Source of the DNA: Streptomyces sp. NBC_01224
GTDB taxonomy: Bacteria; Actinomycetota; Actinomycetes; Streptomycetales; Streptomycetaceae
Assembly (NCBI RefSeq): GCF_036002945.1
Contig: NZ_CP108529.1
Coordinates: 1,550,001 to 1,614,000, forward strand
Length of the DNA: 64,000 nt
Direction of reading: 5' to 3'
Each line of letters starts with the position of its first letter. Position 1 is the first letter of the stretch. Below are positions 55,881 to 64,000 of the stretch, in pieces. The translations under genes and the position numbers were made by a program. The notes beneath the pieces are model-generated. The model saw only the letters and a list, made by a program, of their open reading frames with translations. It was not told where the DNA came from and did not search any database.

Positions 55881-56500
55881 GCGCGCAGTTGTATGCGCCT
55901 CCCCTTGTGGTGGGGGATGATGCCGTCCGCCATTGCCGGACGGGCCGGGTAATCGCCGCGTCGAAGGGGCGGATGGCGAAGGACGCGGGCGTGATCGATG
56001 AAGGATCGCATGTCAGGCGGGTGTCCCCAATGCGCCCGGGGCGCGTCTGTGACGTGGGTGAATGCACCCGGGCAGAAGGCACCGGTGCGGCGTACGCCGC
56101 TGGGTCCACCTACCGCCGGGAAGCAGTCAGAGGCGGGGTTCGGGTGAGCCGTCCCCGACGGGGTCGTGGCGGCACAATGTGACACACCAGGGGTGCCGCG
56201 TGACCACAACCCGGCGCCACCACCCGGACGGCGCCTTTGCAGGACGTGGTGCCCGTGGCAGCGGACGGGAGCCGTGAACGGACCCATCGCTGAGTGGAGA
56301 TGGGGCGATGTTCACGGGCGGGGCAGGTGAGGTGAGTTTCCGGGCGGCCTCGGCGCGTACCAACGCGCCCATGGCCGCAAAGACGTCTGCGGGCATGAGG
56401 AAGTGCTCCTGCGGAGTCAGTGAGCGTCAACTACTGTGACGGCAGGCCTCTTCCGCAGCGCCCCGCCCACTGGCAGGCACGTCGAAGAGGCCGGGTTCGC
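55881..56500. other. Region without recognised genes
   Basis: About 620 bases. One minus-strand frame (56127-56396, MPADVFAAMGALVRAEAARK at its start) has a weak GGAG nine bases upstream and could be a small protein, but no family is recognised and its C-terminal half looks like chance coding. Upstream signals for the SulP gene should lie here. Confidence 0.35.
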
Positions 56501-56926
56501 TCAGCAGCGCAGGGCGCACCCTGAGGAGAATCCGGGAGCGCCCGCGGCTGCGGCAGGAGCGGGCCCTGCAGTTCCACTGCCTGCCTCTGCATCCCGGCGG
56601 ACCGCGTGCGAGACAACAGAGGAAGCACCCGCGAGGTCGGCAGCATGCTTCGGCTTACCGATGGAAGTCGAACCCACTCGCCAGCCATGGGCGCCCGCGT
56701 GACCTCCGGAGTCCGGGACGGCGGACCCCACTACGGGGAGAGCGGCACTGTCGATGTCCTCGGTCACGGTGTGAACAGTGCGGCCTTCAAGGCCGATGTG
56801 CGAGGAGGTCGGCTGCTGCCAGGCCGGGGGTGAGACGGCGTGTGCCAGCGTCGCCAGAGTGATCAGTGTGATCGCACAGAGGGCACGGGACAGCAGGCGC
56901 ATCGCATTGCCGCTGCTGGACACCAT
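56501..56926 (-). CDS. Small secreted protein, unknown function
   Basis: A 141-residue exported protein. A signal peptide is evident (MRLLSRALCAITLITLATLA followed by HAVS). The mature chain is rich in Ser, Gly, Ala and His and ends GCALRC with two Cys. GGGAGGTG lies six bases before ATG 56926, the best evidence that the frame is real. No domain is recognised. Confidence 0.55.
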   Translation of the reverse strand: MVSSSGNAMRLLSRALCAITLITLATLAHAVSPPAWQQPTSSHIGLEGRTVHTVTEDIDSAALPVVGSAVPDSGGHAGAHGWRVGSTSIGKPKHAADLAGASSVVSHAVRRDAEAGSGTAGPAPAAAAGAPGFSSGCALRC

Positions 56927-57299
56927 GTGCACACCTCCCACCGGACTCCGGGTCACCAGAAAACCCCACCAGTGCTTCTGATGACACTGCACATGAGCTG
57001 TACGGTGTCGAATTCACCCGGACGGCGAATCACCGGAAGCGCGCTGGATCAGCGATGTCGTCCGCGGCCCGTAGTAGTAGTCCGCGTGTTCGTGCCCGCC
57101 GGACGGTCGCCGGTCGAGCAGGCACTGGCCGGTTGCCGGTCGGGCGGCGTGGCGGGCGGGGAAGGAGTGCTGTACGGGCCCGCCCCCACACCTGGCGGTG
57201 CCGGGACCGGACAGCGCCGCCAGGACGGGCAAAGCTGACACACCCGTGACTGGCTTGGGCTCCTGGCGGCGGCCTCGGGCTGGTGCGTAAGGTTCCCGG
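56927..57299. other. Divergent intergenic region
   Basis: About 370 bases between the small secreted protein and the kinase gene. It contains the kinase promoter box TAAGGT (57288-57293). No gene with family features is seen. Confidence 0.45.
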
Positions 57300-58241
57300 A
57301 TGTTCGAGACACCAGAGCCGTTCGCGCGCAGCACCATCGAGCGCGAAGGAGAACGCGGAGCGGCGTGGCTCGCCGAACTGCCCGGGATCGTGGAAGAGCT
57401 GCTGGAGCACTGGGGGTGCGTGCCGGACGGGGAGGTCATGCACGGCGGTGTCGGAGTCATCGTCCCGGTGCGGCGGAGAGCCGGGGACACGGCTGTGTTC
57501 AAGGTGTCGTTTCCGCACCCCGGCAACGTCCACGAGCCAGATGCTTTGGCGGCGTGGGGTGGGCGCGGAGCCGTTCTGCTGCACGAGCGCGACGATGAGC
57601 GGTTCGCGATGCTGCTCGAACGTGCCCAGGCGTCAACCCTGGCCGAGGTCGAAGACGGCGAGGAGGTCGTGACGGTAGCAGGGCGGATCAGCCACCGGCT
57701 GGCCATCCCCGCGCCGGCCGGCCTGCCCCGGCTGCGGGAGCAGGCCGACGCCTGGGAGGAGCAGGTGCGCAAGGACGCCGAGGAGCTGACGCACGCACTG
57801 TCGCCTTATGCGGTGGACGCCGCCGTGGCGACCATCCGCGAGCTGGGTCGCATTCAGCCGGACACCCTCATCCACGGTGACCTGCACGCCAGAAACATCC
57901 TGCGCGCCGACCGCGGGCCATGGCTGGCAGTCGACCCCAAGGGGTACGCGGGAGACCCGGCCTACGACGGCGGCACGCTGCTGAAGTCACGCGCGCTGAC
58001 GCTCCTTGAACGCGACGACCTTCGCAAAGCTCTCCACCGCACCTTGGACGTCTTCACTGAGGCCGCGGAACTCGACCGCGAGCGCACCCGGCGTTGGGCC
58101 CAGTTCCATGCCGTCCAGGCTGCATTCTGGGGCCGCCGTCATGGATTCCGTATTGCGCGCGGCGGACCACGCTTGGACTGGCTCACCGAATTCGCGGACC
58201 GCATGGCGGAGTTGCTCACGGCGCCGCACTTGGGCCCGTGA
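57300..58241 (+). CDS. Streptomycin 6-kinase-like aminoglycoside/hydroxyurea phosphotransferase
   Basis: ATP-dependent small-molecule kinase of 313 residues with the APH fold. The catalytic loop is LIHGDLHARNILRADRGPWL and the metal-binding Asp is in VDPKGYAGDPAYDGG, both intact; this second segment is typical of the streptomycin 6-kinase/hydroxyurea phosphotransferase group. It may protect against an aminoglycoside or act in normal metabolism. TAAGGT lies six bases before ATG 57300, which suggests a leaderless mRNA. It lies in a region with mobile-element debris. Confidence 0.87.
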   Translation: MFETPEPFARSTIEREGERGAAWLAELPGIVEELLEHWGCVPDGEVMHGGVGVIVPVRRRAGDTAVFKVSFPHPGNVHEPDALAAWGGRGAVLLHERDDERFAMLLERAQASTLAEVEDGEEVVTVAGRISHRLAIPAPAGLPRLREQADAWEEQVRKDAEELTHALSPYAVDAAVATIRELGRIQPDTLIHGDLHARNILRADRGPWLAVDPKGYAGDPAYDGGTLLKSRALTLLERDDLRKALHRTLDVFTEAAELDRERTRRWAQFHAVQAAFWGRRHGFRIARGGPRLDWLTEFADRMAELLTAPHLGP

Positions 58242-58297
58242 TCCTTCCGGTGGGGCGGAGCGGGAACGGGTGCGGCCACCAGTGATCACCGTGGTTT

Positions 58298-58612
58298 GTG
58301 AAGCCAACGAACGATCAAGCAGTGGCCGCAGGTCACAGCGTAGATCCTGCCCGTTGGCAGGACGCATTCGAGGGTCTGATGGGGCGGATCGCGGGTCGTT
58401 TCGCGCGGGTGGAGCCACGTCGTCGCGTCCAGCGGTTGGTACTCGGACTCCTGTCGGACCTCCCGCACAAGAACTGCTGGACCATCGCCGAACGGGCCGG
58501 GGAGTCCACCCCGGACGGCATGCAGCACCTGCTCAGCCGGGCCAAGTGGGACGCCGACGCGGTCCGTGACGACCTGCGGGGCTACGTGGTGGAGCATCTG
58601 CACGACGACACA
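58298..58612 (+). pseudogene. IS701-type transposase, N-terminal fragment
   Basis: About 105 codons match the N-terminus of an IS701-family DDE transposase (DPARWQDAFEGLMGRIAGRF; LSDLPHKNCWTIAERAGEST; LLSRAKWDADAVRDDLRGYV). Similarity stops after VVEHLHDD near 58610, where LVVDETG would be expected, and the catalytic domain is missing. The frame then runs on without meaning. Confidence 0.8.
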
Positions 58613-58642
58613 GCTGGAGTACTGAGCAAAGCCGCAGGTAGT

Positions 58643-58675
58643 GGCAGACGAGTCGGGCTGTACGCCGGATTCTGT
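58643..58675 (-). ncRNA. rnpB: Fragment of the RNase P RNA 3' end
   Basis: Read on the minus strand, the 33 bases start ACAGAATCCGGCGTACAG and end CCGACTCGTCTGCC. This equals the 3' end of Streptomyces RNase P RNA as I recall it, with one difference (AATCC for AACCC). Nothing else of rnpB is present, so this is not a working gene; it may be an attachment-site scar. Confidence 0.6.
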
Positions 58676-58708
58676 TCGGCCCGCAGGCGTATGGCAGGCC
58701 TGACGGTC

Positions 58709-58744
58709 GCAGCCCCGATGCCGCTCCAGCGGCATCGGGGCTGC
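58709..58744. terminator. Strong hairpin
   Basis: GCAGCCCCGATGCCGCT pairs perfectly with the following AGCGGCATCGGGGCTGC (17 bp) around a two-base loop. It lies between the rnpB fragment and the lipoate ligase-like gene. Confidence 0.8.
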
Positions 58745-58859
58745 GTAGCCGCTCGTCACGAGCGAGCATTGAAGTCCGATGTGAAGTGTGTGCGCGTTCA
58801 TGCAGATGTCGGTGCAACAGGCTCAGGATCTGCGCCGCGCACTGGAAGGGAACGAAGCC

Positions 58860-59915
58860 GTGCATGGCGAGTACAAGGTGCCCGGCGGCAAGCTTGTCGT
58901 CGTGGATCTGGACGTCGAGGAAAGCGCACTACGCAACGTGCGCGTCGCCGGGGACTTCTTCCTGGAGCCCGACGAGGCGATCCTCTCGATCAACAGCGCA
59001 CTGGAGGGTGCCCCTTCTTCGATGGGCGCCGCAGGCCTGGCGGCCCGGATCACGGCGGCGCTGCCGGAGTCGACCGTCATGCTCGGACTGACCGCGGAGG
59101 GCGTTGGCATCGCAGCTCGGCGAGCCTTGGCCCACGCGACCGAGTGGAGCGACTACCACTGGCAACTGGTGCACATGGGACCGCAGGCCCCGGCCCTGCA
59201 CATGGCACTGGACGAAGTCCTCACCGCCGAGGTGGCCGCCGGGCGACGGGCACCCACGTTGCGGATCTGGGAATGGGCCTCGCCTGCTGTGGTCATCGGC
59301 AGCTTCCAGTCGCTGCGGAACGAGGTGGATCCCGGAGGGGCGGCGAAATACGGGATGACCGTGGTACGCCGCATTTCTGGTGGCGGCGCCATGTTTGTAG
59401 AGCCCATGAGTACGATCACCTACTCTCTGTCCGTGCCGGAGTCGCTGGTGTCAGGCCTCTCCTTCGCCGACAGTTACGCCTACCTCGACGACTGGGTCCT
59501 GGGCGCGCTCGGCGACATGGGCATCAAGGCCTGGTACCAGCCGCTCAACGACATCGCGACGGAGGCCGGGAAGATCGCGGGCGCGGCGCAGAAGCGTGTG
59601 GCCGGCGGGGAGGGGGCCGTTCTGCACCACGTGACCATGTCGTACGACATCGACGCCGACAAGATGCTGGAGGTGCTCCGGATCGGCAAGGAGAAGCTTT
59701 CCGACAAGGGCACCAAGAGCGCGAAGAAGCGTGTCGACCCGCTGCGCCGCCAGACCGGACTGGCGCGCGAGGCCGTCATCGAGCGGATGATCGCCTCCTT
59801 CCGAAACCGGCACGGCCTCACGCAGGGCAAGGTGACGGACGAGGAGATGGCGCAGGCCGAGGAGCTCGTACGTACGAAGTTCGGCACCGAGGAGTGGACC
59901 GCTCGGGTGCCGTAG
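58860..59915 (+). CDS. Lipoate--protein ligase family protein
   Basis: Biotin/lipoate ligase-fold enzyme of 351 residues that attaches lipoate or a related acid to target proteins. An N-terminal accessory domain (KVPGGKLVVVDLDVEESALR; RVAGDFFLEPDEAI), like the small C-terminal domain of LplA, precedes the ligase core, with VRRISGGGAMF and the catalytic Lys in EAGKIAGAAQKR. GTG 58860 is chosen: GGAAGGGA lies upstream and the accessory domain begins there; the frame is open back to 58788. Order of domains is the reverse of E. coli LplA. Confidence 0.85.
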   Translation: MHGEYKVPGGKLVVVDLDVEESALRNVRVAGDFFLEPDEAILSINSALEGAPSSMGAAGLAARITAALPESTVMLGLTAEGVGIAARRALAHATEWSDYHWQLVHMGPQAPALHMALDEVLTAEVAAGRRAPTLRIWEWASPAVVIGSFQSLRNEVDPGGAAKYGMTVVRRISGGGAMFVEPMSTITYSLSVPESLVSGLSFADSYAYLDDWVLGALGDMGIKAWYQPLNDIATEAGKIAGAAQKRVAGGEGAVLHHVTMSYDIDADKMLEVLRIGKEKLSDKGTKSAKKRVDPLRRQTGLAREAVIERMIASFRNRHGLTQGKVTDEEMAQAEELVRTKFGTEEWTARVP

Positions 59916-59963
59916 TGCCGGTGCTGCGGAGCCGGTGCCATGAACGGCTTCCCCGGAACGTCC

Positions 59964-62492
59964 TCACGTTCCGGTCGCCGGCAGTTCCTGCTCGGTCCAG
60001 ATGATCTTGCCTTCGGGCGTGTAGCGGGTACCCCAGCGGCGGGTGAGCTGGGCTACGAGGAAGAGGCCGCGACCGCCCTCGTCCGTGGTCCTGGCGTGGC
60101 GCAGCCGGGGTGATGTGCTGCTGGCGTCGGAGACCTCGCAGATCAGGACGGACTGGCGCAGCAGCCGCAGCCGGATCGGGCCGGTGGCGTGGCGCAGCGC
60201 GTTGGTGACCAGCTCGCTGACGATCAGCTCGGTCGTCATCTGCAGCTCCTCCAGGCCCCAGCTCCTCAGCAGTCGGGCCGTCCGGGCCCGGACGCCCGCG
60301 ACGGCTGCCGGGTCGGCGGGTACCTCCCATGAGACGACGTGGTCGGCGGTCAATTCGTGGGTGCGGGCGAGCAGCAGGGCGACGTCGTCGGGCTGCGGCA
60401 CGGGAAGCAACTGCTCCACGACCGTCGCGCACAGTGTGTCGAGCGGAAGTCCGTGCTGCGCCAGGGCACCGCCGAGGCGGGACATCCCGAGGTCGGCGTC
60501 CCGGTCCCTGCCTTCGATGAGACCGTTGGTGTAGAGGGCGATCAGGCTGCCTTCCGGCAGCTCGATCTCCGCTGTCTCGAAGGGCAGCCCGCCCACGCCG
60601 AGCGGGGGGCCTGCGGGCAGTTCGGGGAAGTTGACGCGCCCGTCCGGGGAGACGACGACGGGGGGCGGGTGGCCGGCGCGCGCCATCGTGCAGAGCTGGG
60701 TGACCGGGTCGTAGACGGCGTACAGACAGGTGGCGCCCAGCACGGTCGTGCCGCTCGACTCGCCCTCGGGTTCCTCGTCGCTCAGGCGGAGTACGAGGTC
60801 GTCGAGGTGGGCCAGCAGTTCGTCGGGGGGAAGGTCCATGTCGGCGAGGGTGTGCACCGCGGTGCGGAGCCTGCCCATGGTCGCGGCGGCGCTGATGCCG
60901 TGGCCGACGACATCGCCGACGACCAGGGCGACCCGGGCGCCGGACAGCGGGATCACATCGAACCAGTCGCCCCCGACACCGTCCTTGGCGTCCGCCGGGA
61001 GATACGCGGAGGCCACGTCCAGGGCCATCCCTCCGGGCAGCGTGTGCGGGAGCAGACTGCGCTGCAGTGTCAGTGCGGCGGCGTGCTCTCGGGTGTAACG
61101 GCGGGCGTTGTCCACGCACACCGCCGCCCGTGCCACCAGATCGCGGGCCGGCAGCACGTCGTCCGGTTCGAAAGGGACCGGATTCACCGATCGTACGAAG
61201 GTGGTCAGGCCGAGCACCGTGTCCCTGGCCCGCATGGGTACGGCGATGAGGGAGTGGAAACCGTACTCGCGGATGCGCGCCGCCCTGGCGGGTTGTTCGA
61301 CCGCCCACAGATGTCTGACGGAGTCGAGGACCGGGATCAGGATGGGTTCACCATCGATGAGAAACCGGATGTCGTGGGGCGGGGGCACGAAATCCACCGG
61401 GTCCCCGATCCGGCAGACCGCCTCCGGGCAGCCCTCCCGCACCGAACTCATCCCGGCGCGGCGCATCCTCGGCCGGCCCGGCTCGGCAGGCGCACCGGGA
61501 TGAGCGGCTCCCGTACCGGAAAGCCTCAGGCCGGACAGCCCCGTGCCGGAGGACCACGGACCGGTCTCCTCAGGGCTGGCAACCGGCTCCAGCAGGTCGA
61601 CGGTGACGAAGTCGGCGAACCGCGGCACCGCGAAGTCGGCCAGCTCCTGAGCCGTGCGCATCACGTCCAGGGTGGAGCCGATGCTGGCTCCGGCGTCGTT
61701 GACCAGGGCCAGGCGCTGCTGGGCCCTCCACCGGTCGGTGACGTCCAGGACCATGTAGCAGATGCCGGTGACGGTACCGTCGCCGTCGGTCAGAGGGAAG
61801 AACGACGTGGAGTAGGCGCGCTCACGGTGCGGATCCGCCCAGCTCCAGCCCCGGTACTCGAAGTCGATGACGGGTACCCCGGTGTCCAGCACACGGCGCA
61901 TCAGGGGCTCTATGGCGTCGGTCTCCAGTCCCGGGAGCACTTCACTCATCCGGCGGCCCACGCGCTGCTCACGCGGGACGCCGCCGATGCGCTCCAGGGT
62001 TTCGTTCATCCAGACGTAGCGCAGTTGCGGGCTCATCACCGCCATACCGATCGGCGCGCTGGTCAGGAAGGCATCCAGCACGGACTGCCCGACCGTCCGC
62101 TCCGGCTTCCGTTCACGTCCGGAGACCAGGAAACACACCCGGCCGTCCAGGTGGAACGAGGCCGAGACCCGCAGATCCACTTCGATCTGCCGGCCGTCGC
62201 TCCGGCGCACATCGGCGCGGCCGCTCCAGCCCACGCCCGCACGGCACCGCTCGGCGATCCTCGCCACTCTTACCGGGTCCTCGGGCATCGCGAGGAGGAA
62301 GCCCGCGGACCGCCCGACCACCTCGGCGGCGCGGTATCCCAGCAGGTCCTGTGCGCTGTGAGTCCAGCCGATGACCGTTCCGGCAGCGGCGACCACCGCG
62401 GTCGCGTCATTCGCCGTGCCGAAGGAGTGCTGGGGGGTCCTGGGCTGCGACGGTTCGGCTCCGGGCGCCGACGGCGGGCCTTTGGACGCCAT
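59964..62492 (-). CDS. PAS-PAS-GAF-PP2C-ATPase regulator
   Basis: Large cytosolic signalling protein of 842 residues. In order: PAS (about 20-130), PAS (about 140-260, with MVLDVTDRWRAQQRL), GAF (about 270-470, with a long insert rich in Gly and Pro), SpoIIE/PP2C phosphatase (about 485-690: LQRSLLPHTLPGG, VGGDWFDVIPLSG, VVGDVVGHGISAAATMG), and an anti-sigma-factor-like ATPase domain (about 710-840: TELIVSELVTNALRHA, DEGGRGLFLVAQL). It both dephosphorylates and may bind partners of SigB-like sigma factors. Start ATG 62492 has GGTGGTG upstream; the frame is open to 62561. Confidence 0.92.
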   Translation of the reverse strand: MASKGPPSAPGAEPSQPRTPQHSFGTANDATAVVAAAGTVIGWTHSAQDLLGYRAAEVVGRSAGFLLAMPEDPVRVARIAERCRAGVGWSGRADVRRSDGRQIEVDLRVSASFHLDGRVCFLVSGRERKPERTVGQSVLDAFLTSAPIGMAVMSPQLRYVWMNETLERIGGVPREQRVGRRMSEVLPGLETDAIEPLMRRVLDTGVPVIDFEYRGWSWADPHRERAYSTSFFPLTDGDGTVTGICYMVLDVTDRWRAQQRLALVNDAGASIGSTLDVMRTAQELADFAVPRFADFVTVDLLEPVASPEETGPWSSGTGLSGLRLSGTGAAHPGAPAEPGRPRMRRAGMSSVREGCPEAVCRIGDPVDFVPPPHDIRFLIDGEPILIPVLDSVRHLWAVEQPARAARIREYGFHSLIAVPMRARDTVLGLTTFVRSVNPVPFEPDDVLPARDLVARAAVCVDNARRYTREHAAALTLQRSLLPHTLPGGMALDVASAYLPADAKDGVGGDWFDVIPLSGARVALVVGDVVGHGISAAATMGRLRTAVHTLADMDLPPDELLAHLDDLVLRLSDEEPEGESSGTTVLGATCLYAVYDPVTQLCTMARAGHPPPVVVSPDGRVNFPELPAGPPLGVGGLPFETAEIELPEGSLIALYTNGLIEGRDRDADLGMSRLGGALAQHGLPLDTLCATVVEQLLPVPQPDDVALLLARTHELTADHVVSWEVPADPAAVAGVRARTARLLRSWGLEELQMTTELIVSELVTNALRHATGPIRLRLLRQSVLICEVSDASSTSPRLRHARTTDEGGRGLFLVAQLTRRWGTRYTPEGKIIWTEQELPATGT

Positions 62493-62600
62493 ACTGGTCA
62501 CCACCCATCCGCTCCGTTCCAGTCCATGATCCCGCCTACGGCGCTCCGGTGCGAATGTCAAGCGGCGTGGACGGGCGGGCAGGGCCGCTGTCGGCCGCCT

Positions 62601-63290
62601 TCAGGGGCGGGGTTCCCGGGGTGCGACGAGGCCGGATTCGTAGGCGAAGACGACGAGCTGCGCCCGGTCGCGGGCGCCCAGCTTCGTCATGGCGCGGCTG
62701 ATGTGGGTCTTCGCGGTGAACGGGCTGATCACCATGTGTGCGGCGATCTCCTCGTTGGTGAGACCGCGAGCGGCGAGCGCGCTGACTTCGCGCTCCCGGC
62801 GGGTGAGGGTCTCGAAGCCGGGCGCAGTGCTCCGGTCGGGTGGTCTGGCGACGAATTCGCCGATCAGCCGGCGGGTGACGGCGGGCGAGAGCAGTGCGTC
62901 ACCGACGGCCGCGACGCGGATGGCCCTCAGGAGTTCGGCGGGCTCGGTGTCCTTCAGGAGAAAACCGGCGGCTCCGGCGCGCAGCGCGTCGAAGACGTAC
63001 TCGTCGAGGCCGTAATTGGTGAGGATCACGACATGGACGCCCGCCAGCAAGGGGTCGGCGGCGATCTCGCGGGTGGCCTCGATGCCTCCCATCACCGGCA
63101 TCTGTACGTCGACGAGGGCGACGTCCGGAGTGTGCAGCCGGGCGAGTTCCAGGCCGTGGCGGCCGTCGGCGGCCTCGCCGATCACCTCGATGCCGTCCTC
63201 CGCTTCGAGCAGCGCCCGGAAACCGGCCCGCATCAACGCCTGGTCGTCGACGATCAGCACCCGGATCGCCGGGGCGTCTTCGTCGGTCAT
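62601..63290 (-). CDS. NarL/FixJ-type response regulator
   Basis: Two-component response regulator of 229 residues. The receiver domain has the acidic pair VDDQ, the phosphorylated Asp61 in ALVDVQMP, the Thr in ILTNYG and the Lys in FLLKD. The output is a LuxR helix-turn-helix (LTRREREVSALAARGLTNEEI). Its start overlaps the stop of the histidine kinase by four bases, so the pair is coupled. Target genes are unknown. Confidence 0.95.
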   Translation of the reverse strand: MTDEDAPAIRVLIVDDQALMRAGFRALLEAEDGIEVIGEAADGRHGLELARLHTPDVALVDVQMPVMGGIEATREIAADPLLAGVHVVILTNYGLDEYVFDALRAGAAGFLLKDTEPAELLRAIRVAAVGDALLSPAVTRRLIGEFVARPPDRSTAPGFETLTRREREVSALAARGLTNEEIAAHMVISPFTAKTHISRAMTKLGARDRAQLVVFAYESGLVAPREPRP

Positions 63291-64000
63291 CCGACGGTTC
63301 CGGCGGTGCGCAGGGGGAGCTCCGCGCGTACGGAGAAGCCGCCGGCCGGGCGGGGTGCGGCGTCAAGGGTGCCGCCGAGTGCGGTGACGCGTTCCCGCAT
63401 GCCGGTGAGGCCGGTGCCCGCGGTGACGGTGTCACCGGCGACGCAGGGGCCCTGGTCGTCGACGTGCACGGTCAGGGCCCGTTCGGTGTAGGTGAGGCGG
63501 ACGGCCGTCGTGGCACGGTCGGCATGCCGGGCGACATTGGTGAGTGCCTCCTGCACGATGCGGTACGCGGCCCGGTCGACGGCCGGGGGCAGGGGCCGTT
63601 CGTCGCCGCTGACCGTGACGGCGAGCGCGATGCCCGCGGTACGGGCCCGGTCGGCCAGCTCGTCGATGCGGTCGAGCCCGGTGCCGGGCTCCACGACGTC
63701 GGTCCGGAGCACTTCCAGCGTTGCCCGCAGCTCACGCATCGCCTCGCCGCTCGCCTCCTGGATGGCGAGCAGTGCGGGTTCCACCTCGGTGCCCCGTTTG
63801 CGGGCGAGGTGCACAGCGACTCCTGCCTGGAGCTTGACGATCGAGATGGAGTGGGTGAGCGAGTCGTGCAGCTCGCGGGCGATCCGCAGCCGCTCCTCCC
63901 CCGCCCGGCGCAGCGCGGTCTCGTCCCGGCTGCGTTCGGCGTCCATGGCCCGCTGTTCGGTCTGGCGCAGATACGCCTGCCAGTTCTTGTCGATGAGTCC
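63287..64000 (-). CDS. Sensor histidine kinase (HisKA_3 type), partial
   Basis: C-terminal part (238 codons) of the kinase that phosphorylates the adjacent regulator. The H-box RIARELHDSLTHSISIVKLQ and the ATPase domain (YRIVQEALTNVARHADR; DQGPCVAGDTVTAGTGLTGM) are seen. The N-terminal, probably membrane, sensor part lies beyond the window end; the frame is open to 64000. Confidence 0.95.
   Translation of the reverse strand, partial: GLIDKNWQAYLRQTEQRAMDAERSRDETALRRAGEERLRIARELHDSLTHSISIVKLQAGVAVHLARKRGTEVEPALLAIQEASGEAMRELRATLEVLRTDVVEPGTGLDRIDELADRARTAGIALAVTVSGDERPLPPAVDRAAYRIVQEALTNVARHADRATTAVRLTYTERALTVHVDDQGPCVAGDTVTAGTGLTGMRERVTALGGTLDAAPRPAGGFSVRAELPLRTAGTVG

Noticed and set aside
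57014..57772. 252-codon minus-strand frame around the kinase start
   Set aside because: It is antisense to the kinase gene, which has the APH catalytic motifs and a promoter box.
60339..63491. 1050-codon open frame on the plus strand
   Set aside because: It runs antisense across the PP2C regulator and the response regulator, both with full motif sets. Its composition (Gly, Arg, Gln, His) is that of a shadow frame.
1..64000. CRISPR array, tRNA or biosynthetic gene cluster
   Set aside because: No regularly spaced repeats, no tRNA cloverleaf with a TTCGA loop in the right setting, and no PKS, NRPS or terpene synthase genes were found.

Overview
The window is high-GC DNA with the codon use, leaderless promoters and gene families of a Streptomyces chromosome. 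It holds a complete ethylmalonyl-CoA pathway operon, zinc-independent ribosomal protein paralogues, PP2C (SpoIIE-type) phosphatases and Rv2578c-type radical SAM genes. No rRNA or tRNA gene was seen. Species cannot be fixed from the sequence alone.

Layout. 1-6.4 kb: a DHA2 drug exporter (cut by the window edge), an SRPBCC protein, an SOS-boxed radical SAM gene, a secreted tripeptidyl aminopeptidase, a GNAT gene whose start sits on a perfect 38-bp palindrome, and a HEAT-repeat protein. 6.8-18.5 kb: the acyl-CoA core, with a tandem-fused 3-hydroxybutyryl-CoA dehydrogenase, a TetR regulator, a GNAT gene, then ccr, meaA, the methylmalyl-CoA lyase, the mesaconyl-CoA hydratase and an acyl-CoA dehydrogenase, followed by psd-pssA for phosphatidylethanolamine. 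18.6-25.8 kb: a zinc alcohol dehydrogenase, a complete IS1380-family element (19750-21417) with target duplications, a PP2C phosphatase and a MASE1 membrane protein, glycerate kinase and a NUDIX gene. 26-33.3 kb: a secreted protein, sirtuin, several decayed genes, a manganese (yybP-ykoY) riboswitch with its GDT1-type transporter, an ogt/ada-alkA alkylation repair pair, and a PstS-like protein.

33.4-35.9 kb: divergent operons for S14, L28 / L33, L31B, a CobW-like protein and S18, around a Zur box. 36-42.4 kb: macrodomain protein, FAD oxidoreductase, nucleotidyltransferase, glyoxalase-like protein, inositol-phosphatase-like protein and gamma-glutamyltransferase. 42.4-46 kb: an ABC-transporter remnant, a DUF35 OB-fold protein, a second TetR and etfBA. 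46-49.8 kb: metal transport genes (NicT remnant, CDF exporter with ArsR sensor, CorA and a broken second CorA). 50-56 kb: SDR, MFS plus cysteine-synthase-like pair, SulP transporter. 56-59 kb: a mosaic with a streptomycin-6-kinase-like gene, a truncated IS701-type transposase and a 33-nt piece of the RNase P RNA 3' end. 59-64 kb: lipoate ligase-like protein, PAS/GAF/PP2C/ATPase regulator and a two-component system running off the end.

How parts connect. The promoters of ccr (about 10.45 kb), the DUF35 gene (43.25 kb) and etfB (44.05 kb) share one arrangement: two copies of an inverted repeat GGCACnnAGTGCC whose centres are 22-23 bp apart, one upstream of the -35 and one between -35 and -10. 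With two paralogous TetR genes nearby, this predicts one acyl-CoA regulon that coordinates the ethylmalonyl-CoA pathway with its electron acceptor. This is the most interesting signal I found. Many genes also have a TAnnnT box six or seven bases before the start codon, which indicates leaderless mRNAs.
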